Assembly: GCA_033439265.1 (NCBI GenBank)
Contig: JAVTVX010000024.1
Location: 12,631,001 to 12,695,000, forward strand
Source: Dillenia suffruticosa
Taxonomy: Eukaryota > Streptophyta > Magnoliopsida > Dilleniales > Dilleniaceae
Direction of reading: 5' to 3'
Length of the DNA: 64,000 nucleotides
How positions within the stretch are numbered: position 1 is the stretch's first letter; each line of letters starts with the position of its first letter. Shown in pieces: positions 33,460 through 45,140 of this stretch. Made by a program: the position numbers and the translations under genes. The notes below the pieces were generated by a model. The model was not told the origin of the DNA. It did no database searches and saw only the letters and a program-made list of their open reading frames with translations.

Positions 33460-33809
33460 AAAGCGAACATGTCTCATGGAAAAGAAAAATTAAAGGGAAT
33501 CAGAATTGTCAAAGCATCAGAAAAAGCACCATGAGCAACTGAAATGAAGAAGAAACCACTGCTTTCAAAAACGCTACATTTGGTAATGTATCAAAACTTA
33601 TTATTTAAAACAATATTGAATTAGATCATTTATTAATTTATTAACTCATATTTTATAGCTAATGATATTTGAAGAACTCAAAAAGGAGGGAGGATCACTT
33701 TGAAGGACATATGGGATCTCATATCATAGCGAATTAGAGTATTCATCAATTCTGACTTGCAGCCCATTGAACAAGTAACGCATATACTAACTAGTATCTG
33801 TAGTCCAAT
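33460..33809 (+). other. Possible decayed coding stretch before Copia-2
   Basis: Plus-strand frames read MSHGKEKLKGIRIVKASEKA (33471 on) and, after an AT-rich interval that could be an intron, fragments such as EELKKEGG and TLKDIWDLIS, each ending in a stop. They look more coding-like than the surroundings, but I recognise no family. It is cut by Copia-2 at 33810. Confidence 0.2.
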
Positions 33810-34081
33810 TGTTGGAGAGAATATTGAAAATGAAGAACAGGATAGGAAAATCAAGAAATATTTTCTTCATTGCACACTATTAAAAATGACAAGGCCTATC
33901 ATATAGGCTTACACTTAACAGAATAACACTAAATTTAAGTAACTAAACAAAGATAGTGGGAAACATGGTCTATAACTCATAACTCTCCAACTAAAAACAA
34001 ACATGCTATTGACTCGGTAAAATTAAACCTACCGCTAACTAAAAATAGAAATAAATTCCACCAATTTTGGAGCACTACTCA
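33810..34081 (-). repeat. Copia-2 3' LTR
   Basis: TGTTGGAGAGAATATTG...CACTACTCA on the plus strand, 272 bp. The first 80 bp align with 40172-40252 (GAATATTGAAAATGAAGAA, then TTTTCTTCATTGCAC). Minus-strand AAGCAAGGGGTAGCAT next to it is the polypurine tract. Confidence 0.85.
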
Positions 34082-34790
34082 ATGCTACCCCTTGCTTCAA
34101 AATTACAAACTTTAAGTTTCCACAGGAAATAATTATGCTTGGCATGAGGAAGTGCTTTGGTGAGAACATTAGCAAGTTGATCACTTGTGCTGCAAAACTT
34201 CAACACTATCTTTCCTTTCACTATAAGTTTGCAAATAAAAAGATAACGGATATTGATGTGTTTTGTTCTACTGTGAAAAGTTGGATTTTTCGTTGTCACA
34301 ATAGTTGCTTTGTTATTGCAAAATATTTTTGTTGCTTCCTCCTACTCATAGTGAATATCAGCTAGTAATCTTTGTAATCATATAGCTTGATAAGCTATGA
34401 ATGTTACAACAATATACTCTGTCTCTATTGATGATAATGCAACAACATCGTGCTTCTTTGAACTCCAAGTAATTACTCCAAATCCCAAGCTGAAAGTATT
34501 ACCAAATGTGCTCTTTCTTTCATCAATACATCTTGTCCAATCAATGTCACTATACCGAACCAAACTCAAATTTGCTTCTTTGGAATATCATATCCCAAAA
34601 CCAACGATCCCAGCAATATAGCAAAGCATGCTTTTAGCTGCTCCAAGATGTTGCTTGGTGGGACAATGCATGTACCTTGACAACACACTTAAAGAAAACA
34701 TAATATCTTGACAAATATGTGCTAGATAATTCATTCCACCAATCAAACTTCTATAAAAACTTGGGTCAACTGCATCTATGCCATCTTCAA
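34082..34790 (-). pseudogene. Copia-2 RNase H
   Basis: Minus strand. The frame at 34569-34378 has LVRYSDIDWTRCIDERKST (the usual D.DW motif with both Asp kept), WSSKKHDVVALSSIETEY (the S.E.EY motif) and YQAI. The frame at 34299-34075 has FHSRTKHINIRYLFI and the C-terminal DQLANVLTKALP. A stop lies between them near 34370. Confidence 0.85.
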
Positions 34791-35690
34791 GCTACAAATT
34801 TTCATTTACATTCATGGGTCTGGATGCAACCTTGCAATTGTGTATCCCAAACCTGAACAAAAGATCTTTTGCGTACTTTCTTTGATGAAGAAAAATTCCA
34901 TCTTTCTCCTGCTTCACTTCAAGTCCAAGAAAATATTGCAACATACTCAAGTCTGACATTTCAAACTCATTCTGCATACATGATTTAAATTTAGCAACTA
35001 GGATTTCAGAAGATCCAATGTAAATCATGTCATCAATATAAATGTAAACTACTAGAAAATCACCCCCTTTGTGCTTGTTTATATATAGTGTGGGACTCAC
35101 TTTCAGTTCTTTCAAACATGATTTTCAAAATATACGAGTCAATCCTTTTGTGCCATGCTTGCGGTGCTTGTTTGATCCCATAAAGGGCTTTGTTGAGCCT
35201 ATAAACTTTGTTCACATTATCACAAACAACAAAATTCTCAGGTTGAGATACATAGAACTCATCTTCTAACTCCCCAACTAAAGTTGTAAACTTTACATCA
35301 AATTGATAAACTGCCAAATTTATTTTTTCAGCAAGAGATAGAAGGATTCTTACCATTTCAAAACAAGCAACTGTTGAGAACATTTGATCAAAGTAAATAC
35401 CATGATGTTGTGCATACCCCTTTGCCATGAACCTTGCTTTATACTTCTGTATACTGCTATCAGCATGATACTTAAGCTTGTATACCCCTTGAGACAAATA
35501 GGTGTCTTGCATACCCCATATCTTATTGTGCTCAATTGCTCTCATTTCTTTAATCATTGCATCTTGTCGTTCTTCCACTTCAACTGCTTCCTCAAAAGAA
35601 GTGGGTTCTCTCACATATAAAGCAAATGAGCATGATTCATAAAATCTCTTGAAATGATCTGAATTTTCTTGGTGGCATCTCACCAAAGGA
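34791..35690 (-). pseudogene. Copia-2 reverse transcriptase
   Basis: Minus strand, two overlapping frames (35686-35060 and 35115-34792) joined by a frameshift near 35090. The first has VYKLKYHADSSIQKYKARF, HHGIYFDQMFSTVACFEMVR, YQFDVKFTTLVGELEDEFYV and NKALYGIKQAPQAWH. The second has YIYIDDMIYIGSS with the catalytic Asp pair intact and LQYFLGLEVKQEKDGIFLHQ. Apart from the shift this is the best-preserved reverse transcriptase in the window. Confidence 0.88.
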
Positions 35691-36171
35691 GCTTGATGAT
35701 GCTAAACTCAATGGAGAGGTACTATTTCTTCTGGAGGTGTCATTACTTGCTACAAATTCTTGAACTGCAACTTCATCATGATGTAACTAGATTTTGGGTC
35801 CATTATTCTCTAAAGTGAAATCCCAACTTGCATCTTCATTAAACACAACATTCATGCTAATCAATACTTTGCCACTCATAGGATTATATAACTTATAAGT
35901 TTTGGATTGAGTACTGTACCCAACAAAGATACACTTTTCAGAATTTTCATTGAACATACAAGTGTCTGTTAATTTACTAAAGTATAAGCTATATATCCAA
36001 AAATTCGTAAATGGCTTACCCTGGGTTTGATACCTTTCTATGTTTCACAAGGTGTATGATTATACATTGCCTTTATAGGTGAAATATTCAGTAGATACAT
36101 AGCTATAGTGACATCTTCAGTCCAAAATTGATTTGGAATACATTTTGCTCTCATCATACTTCTATCCATTT
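35691..36171 (-). pseudogene. Copia-2 integrase C-terminal part
   Basis: Minus strand from the mini-CACTA junction: MDRSMMRAK, FWTEDVTIAMYLLNISPIKA, then LRIFGYIAY, the usual end of the copia integrase core, followed by a decayed linker to reverse transcriptase. It joins 38174 exactly when the insert is removed. Confidence 0.78.
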
Positions 36172-38173
36172 CACTACAAAAAAAACACGATTTTAGCGAT
36201 AGAAAAAATTCGTCGCTATTTTGCGACGAATTTATTGACGAAAAATTATTTCGTCGTTAATTTGCAATGAAATTAATTTAATTTAATTTTGTTATTTTAT
36301 TCATTTATATTACCTAAACATATTTATTATTTTATAATTATTTTAAATTAGTTTTTTTTAAATAATAATAATATTTATTTTTTTAATATTTTATTATTTA
36401 GCGACACATTAGAATCTGTCGCTAAATTTAGCAATGAATTCAAGAATTTGTCGCTAAGTTAGAGACAGATTTATAAATTCGTCGCTGAATTAGCGACGGA
36501 TTCTACTATCCGTTGCTAAATTTAATTTTTTTAATTCAAAATTTTATATTTTATTTTATTTTGTTATTTTATTATTTTATTCATTTATATTACCTAAACA
36601 TATTTATTATTTTATAATTATTTTAAATTAGTTTTTTTATCATTTTATATTTTTATTTTTTAAATATTTTATTATTTAGCAATGAATGCCGGAATTCGTC
36701 GCTAACTTAGCGACAGATTTAAAAATCCGTCGTTGATTTAGCGACCGATTCCATGATTCATTGCTAATTTAGCGACGGATTCCATGATCCGTTGCTAAAC
36801 TTAATGTTTTTTAAATTAATATTTTATAATTTATTTTATTTTGTTATTTTATATTTTGTTATTTTGTTAAAATTAGCATTTTATATTTTTATATTTTATT
36901 AATTTATATTAACTAATCATATTTATTATTTTATAATATTTTAAATTAGTATTTTATTTTATTATTTTCTGTTTTTATTTTTTAAAAATGATATTATTTC
37001 AATTTTTTATCTTTTAATTCATTTATTATTTTATTTTAAGTTAGCATTTTATTATTTGATAAAAAATTATTATTTTTTAAATTAATATATTATATTATAT
37101 TTTATTCTATCTTTTTATAGAATAAAATTATTTTATTTTTTAAAATCTTTTATTCTTTTATTTTAAATTAATATTTTATTATTTTATAATAAATGTTAGA
37201 GTAAACTAACATTTTATTATTTTAAACTAACATTATTATTAACATTTTAAACTAACAAAAATATTTTAAATCATTTTATATTATTTTTATTATTTTTTGA
37301 AAAATCTTAGTGTAAGATAATAAGTAAAAAAAAAAGAATAAGATTAAAGGTAAGCTTTGGTCTAGTGTTTGGGTGCTTATTTTCACGTGTGTGCACAGTT
37401 TTGATCCGTAAGGGAGGCATGCAGAGGGATTTTTGAGGGATTTTTCTAGGGTGCAGGCATGAGGCAGCAGGGGCGGGTACGAGCCGGAGGCACCAGGGCG
37501 GGTTGGCGGGCGTGGACTCGGGTGGGGCTGTAGGGCGGGAGTGTGAGATGGAGCAAGATGGCAGGTCCCGACGCATGAGCATGGGCCAGCAGTTAGGTCG
37601 GGAGCTGGTGGTGCATGAACCGGAGCAAGAAGACCATTCTGGGTACGTGAGTTGGTCGGTCTGGGGCGCGTGCATCACGTTTGTGACCGAAATCCAATCC
37701 GTTGCTATATTGAAATTATAATTAAATATAATATAATATTAATTTAAAAATTAAATAAAATAAATATAAATTATAAATTATAAATTAGCGACAGATTTAA
37801 AATCCATCACTAATTAAATTTAGAATTAAATAAAATAATATATTAATATAATAATTAAATAATATAAAATATAAATTAAATAAAATATATATAAATTATA
37901 AAAGATATATAAAATATAATATTAATAAAATAATGGAGTAAAATATAAATTATAAATTTAGCAACAAAAATTTCAAATCCATCACTAAATTTAACGACAG
38001 ATGTGGTATTTTCTTCACTAATTTTAATGATGAAAACTTTTTCGTCGTTAAATCCATCACTATTTTAGCAACGAATATCTATGTTTTCGTCGCTAAAGTT
38101 TTGCTACGCATCATTAGCGATGAAAAATTTTTCGTCGCTAAATCCGTTGCTAAAACCGTGTTTTTTTGTAATG
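36172..38173. mobile_element. Non-autonomous mini-CACTA, 2.0 kb
   Basis: Left end CACTACAAAAAAAACACGATT; right end read inward CATTACAAAAAAACACGG; flanked by TTT on both sides (36169-36171 and 38174-38176). It has the GTCGCTAAATT/AATTTAGCGACG subterminal repeats at 36185-36250, 36400-36520, 36680-36800, 37785-37810 and 37960-38160, but no transposase. The middle is very AT-rich except for a GC-rich island at 37370-37700. It sits in the Copia-2 integrase; excision with one TTT restores the minus-strand reading DTIVE-MDRSMM. The 5' nine bases match the autonomous-type CACTA at 19161, so a related enzyme probably moved it. Confidence 0.9.
37370..37700. other. GC-rich island inside the mini-CACTA
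   Basis: About 330 bp with a G-rich plus strand and several GCGGG/GGGCG words, between stretches of nearly pure A/T. It could be a captured fragment of host DNA or a leader equivalent to 21030-21270 of the large CACTA, though the sequences do not visibly match. Open frames on both strands have no recognisable domain. Confidence 0.5.
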
Positions 38174-38980
38174 TTTCAACAATAGTGTCATTCTTTCATT
38201 TTGCTACATTGTTTTGCTCCATTGTATAAGGTGTTGTAAGCTCTCTGAGAATGTCATTCTCTTTATAGAAAGTGTTGAACTCATCTGACATAAACTCACT
38301 ACCTCTATCAATTCGAAGAGTCTTAATCTAACACCCACTTCGCTTCTCCACAAAAGACTTAAATTTCTTGAAGTTATCAAATGCTTCTGATTTAAATTTC
38401 AAGAAATACACCCAACTCATGTGATTGTAATCATCAATGAATAGCAAGAAATATCAATTACCTCCTAAAGACTCAATGCTCATGGGACCACACAAATTAG
38501 CATGTATTAACTCAGGACAAGTAGAGGCTCTCCAAGCCTTGCCTACAGGAAATGATGGTCCACTTTGTTTTCCCTACATACATCCTTCATAAAGTCAAGA
38601 GTATCAATTTTAGGCAAACAAATCACCATATCTTTATTGTCTAACAATTGTATGGCTTTTATATTCAAATGACCATGTTTCAAATGCCACATATTGGCTT
38701 CTTTGCTTTCTTTAGCAACCAATACACTACTTTCACAACTAATTGGGTTCTCTAATTTTTTTTAGGACATTTGAACATCAACAACTTTTTGGCTCGATTT
38801 TTTATCATGGATGATACAAGAATTATTATCAAACAGAGCAAAATTCCACAACTTATCAATTGTCTGACAATTAACAAATTATGAACTAAATAACAAACAT
38901 ACCATACACCATGGAGAAGCTTTATATAACCATGTGAAGTTTTCATGGCAACTATACCTCTGCCTTCGGCCTTGATTGAT
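38174..38980 (-). pseudogene. Copia-2 integrase N-terminal part
   Basis: Minus strand. The pre-integrase part lies around 38946-38752; the core follows with [19 protein letters not shown]-like sequence (about 38450-38390), LRIDRGSEFMSDEFN (about 38330-38290, second catalytic Asp kept) and TPYTMEQNNVAK, where the usual Q-N-G-V-A/V-E has lost its Glu to Lys. The last codons, DTIVE, abut the mini-CACTA. Stops appear near 38340 and in the pre-integrase part. Confidence 0.75.
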
Positions 38981-39364
38981 TTGTCATTTCCAAAGCCAAA
39001 CTTCTAATTTTTTTTATTTGTCAAGCTCCTTGAACAATGACCTTATGCCACAGATGTGGTTAGAGCACCCGTAGTCAATAAATCAAACATCATTCGACGC
39101 GACATCTATAGAAGTGTGAGAAATAAACAAGTTACTCTCCTCTTGCAATTTCTCAATAAAGTTGACATGCATTTGTTCTTCCTTCTATTTAGTCCAATAG
39201 TCAGCTTCCTTATACCCATATTTTTTATAGTAGCGGTACTGGATATTGCTCTTGAACTACTGTTTTCACCAGCAAATTGATCTCATACTCTACCATGGCC
39301 GCGACCTCGACCATAACAAGCACCTCTTCCATGTATTCGGCCTCTTGTATTTTCTGACTTTCCC
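38981..39364 (-). pseudogene. Copia-2 protease region
   Basis: Minus strand: FIDYGCSNHICGIRSLFKEL at about 39091-39030. The copia protease signature is (F/L)-D-S-G-C-S-N-H-M; here the catalytic Asp is present but the following Ser is Tyr. The upstream nucleocapsid zinc region (39150-39360, Gly/Arg-rich) is decayed. Confidence 0.7.
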
Positions 39365-40030
39365 TTAAAGAAGAGTCCCCTTTACTTGAAATGCCTTTTT
39401 CTCAACCATTTTAGATGATTTGTTAAACCTATCTTCATAAGCTAGTAGAGAACTCATCAATTCATCAAAGGAATAAGTAGATAAATCCTTTGACTCTTCA
39501 ATTGCAGTAACAACATGATTAAATTTTGGAGTTAAACTCCACAAAACCTTGCTTACAACAGTTTGATTGCTTAAGCTGTCACCATATGACTTCATGTGAT
39601 TTACTATTCCAAACACTCTAGACAAATAATCATGCATAGATTCTTCCTCTCTCATAGATAGAGTTTCGAAATTACGATGAAGAATTTGAATTGGACATCA
39701 AGTACCTTATTATTGCCCAAATATTCTTTCTTCAAAATCTCCCATGTCGGTTTGGAGGTGTTAGCTGTCGCAATTCTTGGGAAAATCTTATTATCAAGGG
39801 CCTGTTGAATTAAGAGCAAGGCTTTTGCATCCTTTTTCACGATTTTCCCATAATCATGCATCAAGTTCTTCTTATTTTCTTCTGAGTCTTCAAACTGATT
39901 TTCAACAAGGTGACACAGCTCTTAACACTTGAATAAAGTCTTCATTTTGAGACTCTCAAAATGATAATTTTGCCCCTCAAAAATTGGAATTGGGGGTTGC
40001 GAGTTTGAGTTAGCGATGTTTAGCGATGTT
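39365..40030 (-). pseudogene. Copia-2 gag
   Basis: Minus strand frames 39864-39652 and 39655-39365, with an earlier N-terminal piece up to about 40030 (PPIPIFEGQNYHFESLKMK). Readable blocks: ALLLIQQALDNKIFPRIATA, TWEILKKEYLGN, MREEESMHDYLSRVFGIVNH and FNHVVTAIEESKDLSTYSFD. This matches the UBN2-type gag of plant copia elements. Broken by a frameshift near 39655 and a stop near 39865. Confidence 0.82.
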
Positions 40031-40156
40031 TGATGCCATAGTCAAGTAACCTCTCTCTTTCTTTTCTTTTTACTTTCCCTTTTCCGTTTACCCAGTTTGT
40101 GAATTGACTTGGATGAAAGAAAAAAACATCGCTCTATGTTTCCTCGCTTTCTCAAT

Positions 40157-40171
40157 GCTATGATACCAAAA
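40157..40171 (-). other. Copia-2 primer binding site
   Basis: Minus strand TTTTGGTATCATAGC directly after the LTR end AACA; complementary to initiator tRNA-Met apart from one base. Confidence 0.85.
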
Positions 40172-40252
40172 TGTTATTGAAGAGAATATCGAAAATGAAG
40201 AATAAAATTGGAAAACCAGGGAACATTTTCTTCATCGCACTCTAATAAAAAT
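40172..40252 (-). repeat. Copia-2 5' LTR, first 81 bp
   Basis: TGTTATTGAAGAGAATATCG onward matches 33810-33890 and stops abruptly where Copia-3 begins. The last five bases AAAAT are the expected left target duplication of Copia-3. Confidence 0.82.
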
Positions 40253-41900
40253 TGTTGAGTATGTTAGATTTTGATGATGATAAAAGAAATAAATTGGAGG
40301 AAAATAGACTTAAGTGTATTAGAAAGAAAAACTAAAAATTACTAAGTTTGCAAATCTTGTCAACCTATTCTTGACATACATCGACCCGCTCCTCCAGGTC
40401 CACCAATTTTTAGAACCATGTTGACCAATTTTAATAATAACTTGAACATGTCGATATATTAATAATCTTTGTTGAGCTGAATGATTCAAACATCATTAAT
40501 GTCCAAGTAAGATTGTGTCGACAATCTCAAAAATATGTCGACCTGACTTTGTCAACCTTTCTTACATGTCAACCTAAATTGAACTACACATCGACTTGTT
40601 GACCTGAGCTTGACAAATTTAATATGTCAGTTCCACCAATTTCAATGATATGTCAACCCACTATTACACATATCGACAAGCATCATGCAAAAATTATTAA
40701 GAAGCATTGAGATATTCGACAACTTGTTGACTTGTTTTATCTTTCCCTTAGAAACCACACAATGACCTACATTTTAATTATGTCGACACCTTAAACACAT
40801 CGACCAATTTAAATTATTAGGTCCACCAATTGAATTTAGGAATATGACTATGTTGATGTGAACCAATTAAAATATGTCAACCAATTAAAATGTGTCTTGT
40901 CCACAAATTTATTTCAAAATAGATTCATGTCGACCTGATATCACTGACATGCTGACAAAGCCTATTGATTCCTAACTTAGGCATACTGATACCTAAATAA
41001 AACATGTCAACCCGACCAATGAAATCCGTAATACAAAATTTTGAATTCAGGTCGATGTGACCATTTAAGTTGTTGACCTAAATTGTTAGAAACTAAAAAT
41101 TCAAAACTGGTTTGAACACAATGGTCTTCTCCTTTCTGATCTTTCTGTTCATTTTCATTTCTATCAAAGTCTAATGTTTAAATTCAGCAAGACCATCTCT
41201 CAATTGGTCAAAAAGAAAGTAGTGCTAGTAAGAAAATGAAACTTCAACGTGAAACAAAGAACTGTTATAGAACATTAACAGATGAATATTTCTGAGCAAC
41301 GTTCGACTTCAACAATCGCACAACGGATCTCTTCAACACCACAATAAATATCAAAGAGATGAGATATGAAGATGTTAATGCTTTATTCAATATCTGAATG
41401 ACCACAAACTCACTGCATTTACTACTTTGTTTTAAATTCATACACTCTGTTTTTTTACTTTAATTTTCTTCTTGAGTATAACTATTTATAAAAGTTAAGT
41501 TTATTTAATCTGAGAATTTAAGTCTCACATCTTATACCTTTTCCTCTCACCTGTACTGAGAATTCAAAAGATTAGAGAGTGTTTTACCACTTTGGGTTTA
41601 GAGAAAGAATCAATTTGTGTAGGATTGGGAAAGTAATGTTTGAGAAGAAATACTGCAATTATCCAACTTGAACCGTAATAAAATTTGTATCAATAAATTG
41701 ATAATGAAAAATCTAGTGAGAGTTTGGAAGTGGACATACACTAGGTTTGGGAAAACTACTATAAAAACTTTTGTGTGTTCCATATTTTTCTATTTAAACA
41801 ACCAAACACCACTATCATTCTCTTTTTAAAATACCTGAATACTTAAAAATTTCTTAAAAATACCTCTATTCAACTATTCACCCCCTTTAGTTGAATAACA
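40253..41900 (+). repeat. Copia-3 5' LTR
   Basis: 1,648 bp, TGTTGAGTATGTTAG...TTGAATAACA. The first 376 bp align with 57337-57712 and, in reverse, with the Copia-4 LTRs. Carries many GTCGAC-type words between 40360 and 41060. A TATA-like ATTTATAAAA at 41484-41493 could be the promoter, but the equivalent site in Copia-4 is changed. Confidence 0.88.
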
Positions 41901-41917
41901 ATTAGTATCAGAGCGGG
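41901..41917 (+). other. Copia-3 primer binding site
   Basis: ATTAGTATCAGAGCGGG directly after the LTR; near-match to the initiator-Met complement. Confidence 0.8.
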
Positions 41918-41918
41918 T

Positions 41919-43400
41919 ATGTTAGTAAAAAGCCTAACAGCTTCAACATCAAAGATACAAATGGCCATAAACAAAGACAGTGTACCGGTTGAAGCATGCT
42001 CAACAAATCATGCACCCTTTTTCAACAGAAGCAACTTTAGATATTGGAAACAAATGATGCACAATTTCATCATTGTACATGATCTAAATGCTTGGAAAAT
42101 AATTAAAGAAGGTATTGAATTTCCACCCGAAAAGATTGATGGTGTACATGTACCAGTTAAGCACAAGAATTTGACAACTAAGCAGAAGAAACCTATCAAG
42201 CAAATTGCAAGGCCATAAATGCCCTTCATTTTGCCTTGAGCGTCAACGAATATTATCGAGTATCTTCATGCATCACAAAAAAAGAAATTTTGGAAACATT
42301 CGAAGCCACAAATGAAGGTGTTGATCAAGTTTGTAAAAGCAAAGATTAAATTGTTGAAACAAGAATCAAAGCCTTCAACATGAAAGAAGGAGAATCTATC
42401 AGTGAAATGATGACAAGATTCAACAAAGTGACAAATGAATTGAGATTGCTTGCAAAAGGAATTCCACAAGAAGACATGCTAGATAAGATTCTCAAAAGTC
42501 TACCAAAATCTTGGGAACCTAACTTCACTACAATAGAAGAATCGAAAGATCTTGAAACCTTAACCATGGACGAACTCGTGGGCTCACTGATAACTCATGA
42601 AATGAAGTTAAATATAAAGGAGCTAGAAAAAGAAGAAAAAAGAAAAGAAGTACCTCTCAAAACTGACAATGATGAGAGTTCTTCAAACTTTGAAGAGGCA
42701 AATGATGAAGAAGATGAAGTATTGTTGGCCAGAAGGTTCAAGAGATTTATGATGTGAAGGAGAAACAAGAGCAAATCAAATTTTAAAAGACAGAAAAGAA
42801 AGAGAAAATCAGATGTTACGAATGCAAAAAATTGGGATACATCAACGCTGATTGTCCTCAACTGAAGAAGGGTGATAAGCAAAACAAGAAAGAAAGAAAG
42901 GAGAAGAAAAAGAAGAAAGCTCTTGCTGCGTAGAGTGATGAAGACTGCAGTTCAAGTGAAGGAGAATCAATAGAAGAACAAGCTAATCTGTGCTTCGTGG
43001 CCAATGAGGAATTCTCCAACAATGAGGTAGACTCTACTTCCTACTCTTCCTATTCTAATTACGATGAAAGTAATTTCTTTGCTGTTAACTATATGAAGTA
43101 TTATTAGAATCACTTAAGGAATCAAAGAGGTTAAAATTGAAAAATAATCCACTGAAAAAAAAAATTGACTGAAACTGTAAAAGAATTAAAAAACTCCAAA
43201 ATAGAATCTGATAAAGTAAGAAAGAAAAAAATATTAAATTAGAATTAGGAATCACTAAACTTAAAAATGAGTTAAAGAATGAAAAGAGCAAATGCCTACA
43301 GCTACAAAATGAAATAAAAGATGTGAAAATTGAAAACAATCAAAAAGATGAAAACAAAATTATGAGAAAAGAGCTAACTAAATAAAAGGAGAAAAATATT
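41919..43400 (+). pseudogene. Copia-3 gag
   Basis: The frame at 41919-42218 begins MLVKSLTASTSKIQMAIN and reads FFNRSNFRYWKQMMHNFI and VHDLNAWKIIKEGIEFPPEK. The frame at 42380-42757 holds the UBN2-like part (EGESISEMMTRFNKVTNELR, EESKDLETLTMDELVGSLIT) and an acidic stretch. The zinc knuckle CYECKKLGYINADC (42814-42855) has Tyr in place of the zinc-binding His. Lys-rich and acidic/coiled-coil stretches follow to 43400. It starts only 18 bp after the LTR. Interrupted by a frameshift near 42220 and stops near 42755, 42933 and 43105. Confidence 0.85.
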
Positions 43401-43795
43401 AGGTAAAACAACATTCATCCTAGAAGCATAGAGAGCAGTCTTTGATAAAACTAGATTAGGATTTATTCCTACTCAAAATAAAAAAAAAAAACTATATAAG
43501 TTTTTCATACTTAGTTCAGAAGTTGTTAAACAACAGAGATGCCACACATGCATGAAATTTGGACACAAGTCAGACAAGTATTAACAAAGGAATAACACCT
43601 TAATCACTGCAAAGAACATAAGAATTAATGATCTCAAGTATACCTATCGCCAAAAAATTAAACACTCAGTTAATGTCTACTAGCTCAAAAACACCTTGGT
43701 AGTAAACTTGAAATGGGTACCTAAAAATCAAAACAGGGCTAACTCAGCCAGACGCAAGAAAATATAAGTACGAAATGCAAAAGTGTGATTGAATC

Positions 43796-44160
43796 TTGTT
43801 TCAAGTATGTATGAAATCAAGGGAATCTCTTGAAAAATTAGTTTGGTACATTGATAGTGCTTGCTTAAGATATATGATTGGAGATGTTACTAAATTCTTG
43901 TCACTCAAGAAGAAGAAAAGAGAAAAGGTAGCCTTTGGAGATAACTCCAAAGGGAAAGCCATCGGAATAAACAATATTGAAGGTAAGTCTACTGACACTC
44001 AAATAAAAAATGTTTTTCTTGTTTCTAGACTTAAGTTCAGCTTGTTGAGTGTTAGTCGGTTGTATGATAAATGTTTTAAATTCATATTTGGCTCAGATAT
44101 TTGTTTTATCATTGATAAAACTTTTGATTGGATCAAATTTACTAGCCTTAGATGAGGAAA
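43796..44160 (+). pseudogene. Copia-3 protease
   Basis: A 119-residue open frame. LVWYIDSACLRYMIGDVTKF contains the active-site D-S-A (Gly to Ala relative to the usual D-S-G; Asp kept). Then VAFGDNSKGKAIGINNIEGK and FLVSRLKFSLLSVSRLYDK, the end of the protease. The His of the usual RHM is Tyr. The copy in Copia-4 has lost the Asp, so the two are damaged differently. Confidence 0.82.
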
Positions 44161-44199
44161 ATAGTTGAAAACTCAAAATGAATCATGTCTAGTTGCAGT

Positions 44200-45140
44200 A
44201 AGCAATAACAATCCATAACTATGGCACAAAAGGTTAGGACACACAAGCATGGACACTATATCAAAGCTATTTAGGAAAGACATTATGAAGGGTCTCCCAA
44301 AATTAAATTTCGAGAGAGATAGATTGTGTGACACATACATGAAAGGAAAACAAGTCAAAACTTCCTTTAAATCTAGAAACTATGGATCTACTAGCAATCC
44401 TCTGAAACTTTTGTACATATATTTATTCAGGCCAACTAGAACTCAAAGTATAGAAGAAAAACATTATGGATTTATGATCATCGATGACTTCTCTAAATAC
44501 ACTTGGGTGTTATTCATTGCCAAGAAAGAGAAAGCCAGTAACGCTTTCATTAAACTATGCAGAAAAATACAAAATGAAAAAAAGGTTTCAGTTAATAGTA
44601 TAAAAAATAATCATGGTAAAGAATTAAAAAAAAAAACTATGAAAAAATTTTATGGCAATCAAGATACTGATTACAACTTCTCAGCCTCTAGGATGCCTCA
44701 ACAAAATGGAGTGCTAGAAAGGAAAAACATAACGTTACAAGAAATGGCCAGAACTATGTTTTATGAGCACAATTTGCCAAAGTTCTTCTGTGCAGAAGCA
44801 ATGAATATTGCTTGCTACATCTTAAATAAGGCGACATATACTAAAGAAAACTCTCTATAAACTCTATAAAGGAAGAAAACTCAATATGGTTTATTTTAGA
44901 GTTTTCATATGCAAGGACTATATTCTGAACAATGGAAGAGAGATCTTAGAAAAATTTGATGCTAAAAGTGAAGAGAGAATATTTTTAGAATATTCGACAG
45001 TGAATAGGGCTTATAAAGTCTATAACAAAAGAACTTTAATAGTCGAAGAATCAATTCATGTAGAATTTGATAAAACAAATGGCACTAACAAAAGAAGATT
45101 GGATGATAAAGAATTAACAAAAATCTTAATGAATTAGAGC
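44200..45140 (+). pseudogene. Copia-3 integrase
   Basis: Pre-integrase LWHKRLGHTSMDTISKLF-like start (44220 on), then a 203-residue frame (44249-44860). Where copia integrase has the first catalytic Asp in a D-L-F-G-P motif, this copy reads YLFRP (about 44418-44435); the second, normally S-D-H-G, reads NNHGKE. The Glu region QNGVLERKN is intact. Two of three catalytic acids are therefore lost. A frameshift near 44862 separates the post-core frame (44886-45137: IFLEYSTVNRAYKVYNKRTL). Confidence 0.82.

Noticed and set aside
37307-37721. Frames of 123 and 72 residues in the mini-CACTA GC island
   Set aside because: They overlap on opposite strands, have no domain, and are explained by few stops in GC-rich DNA.
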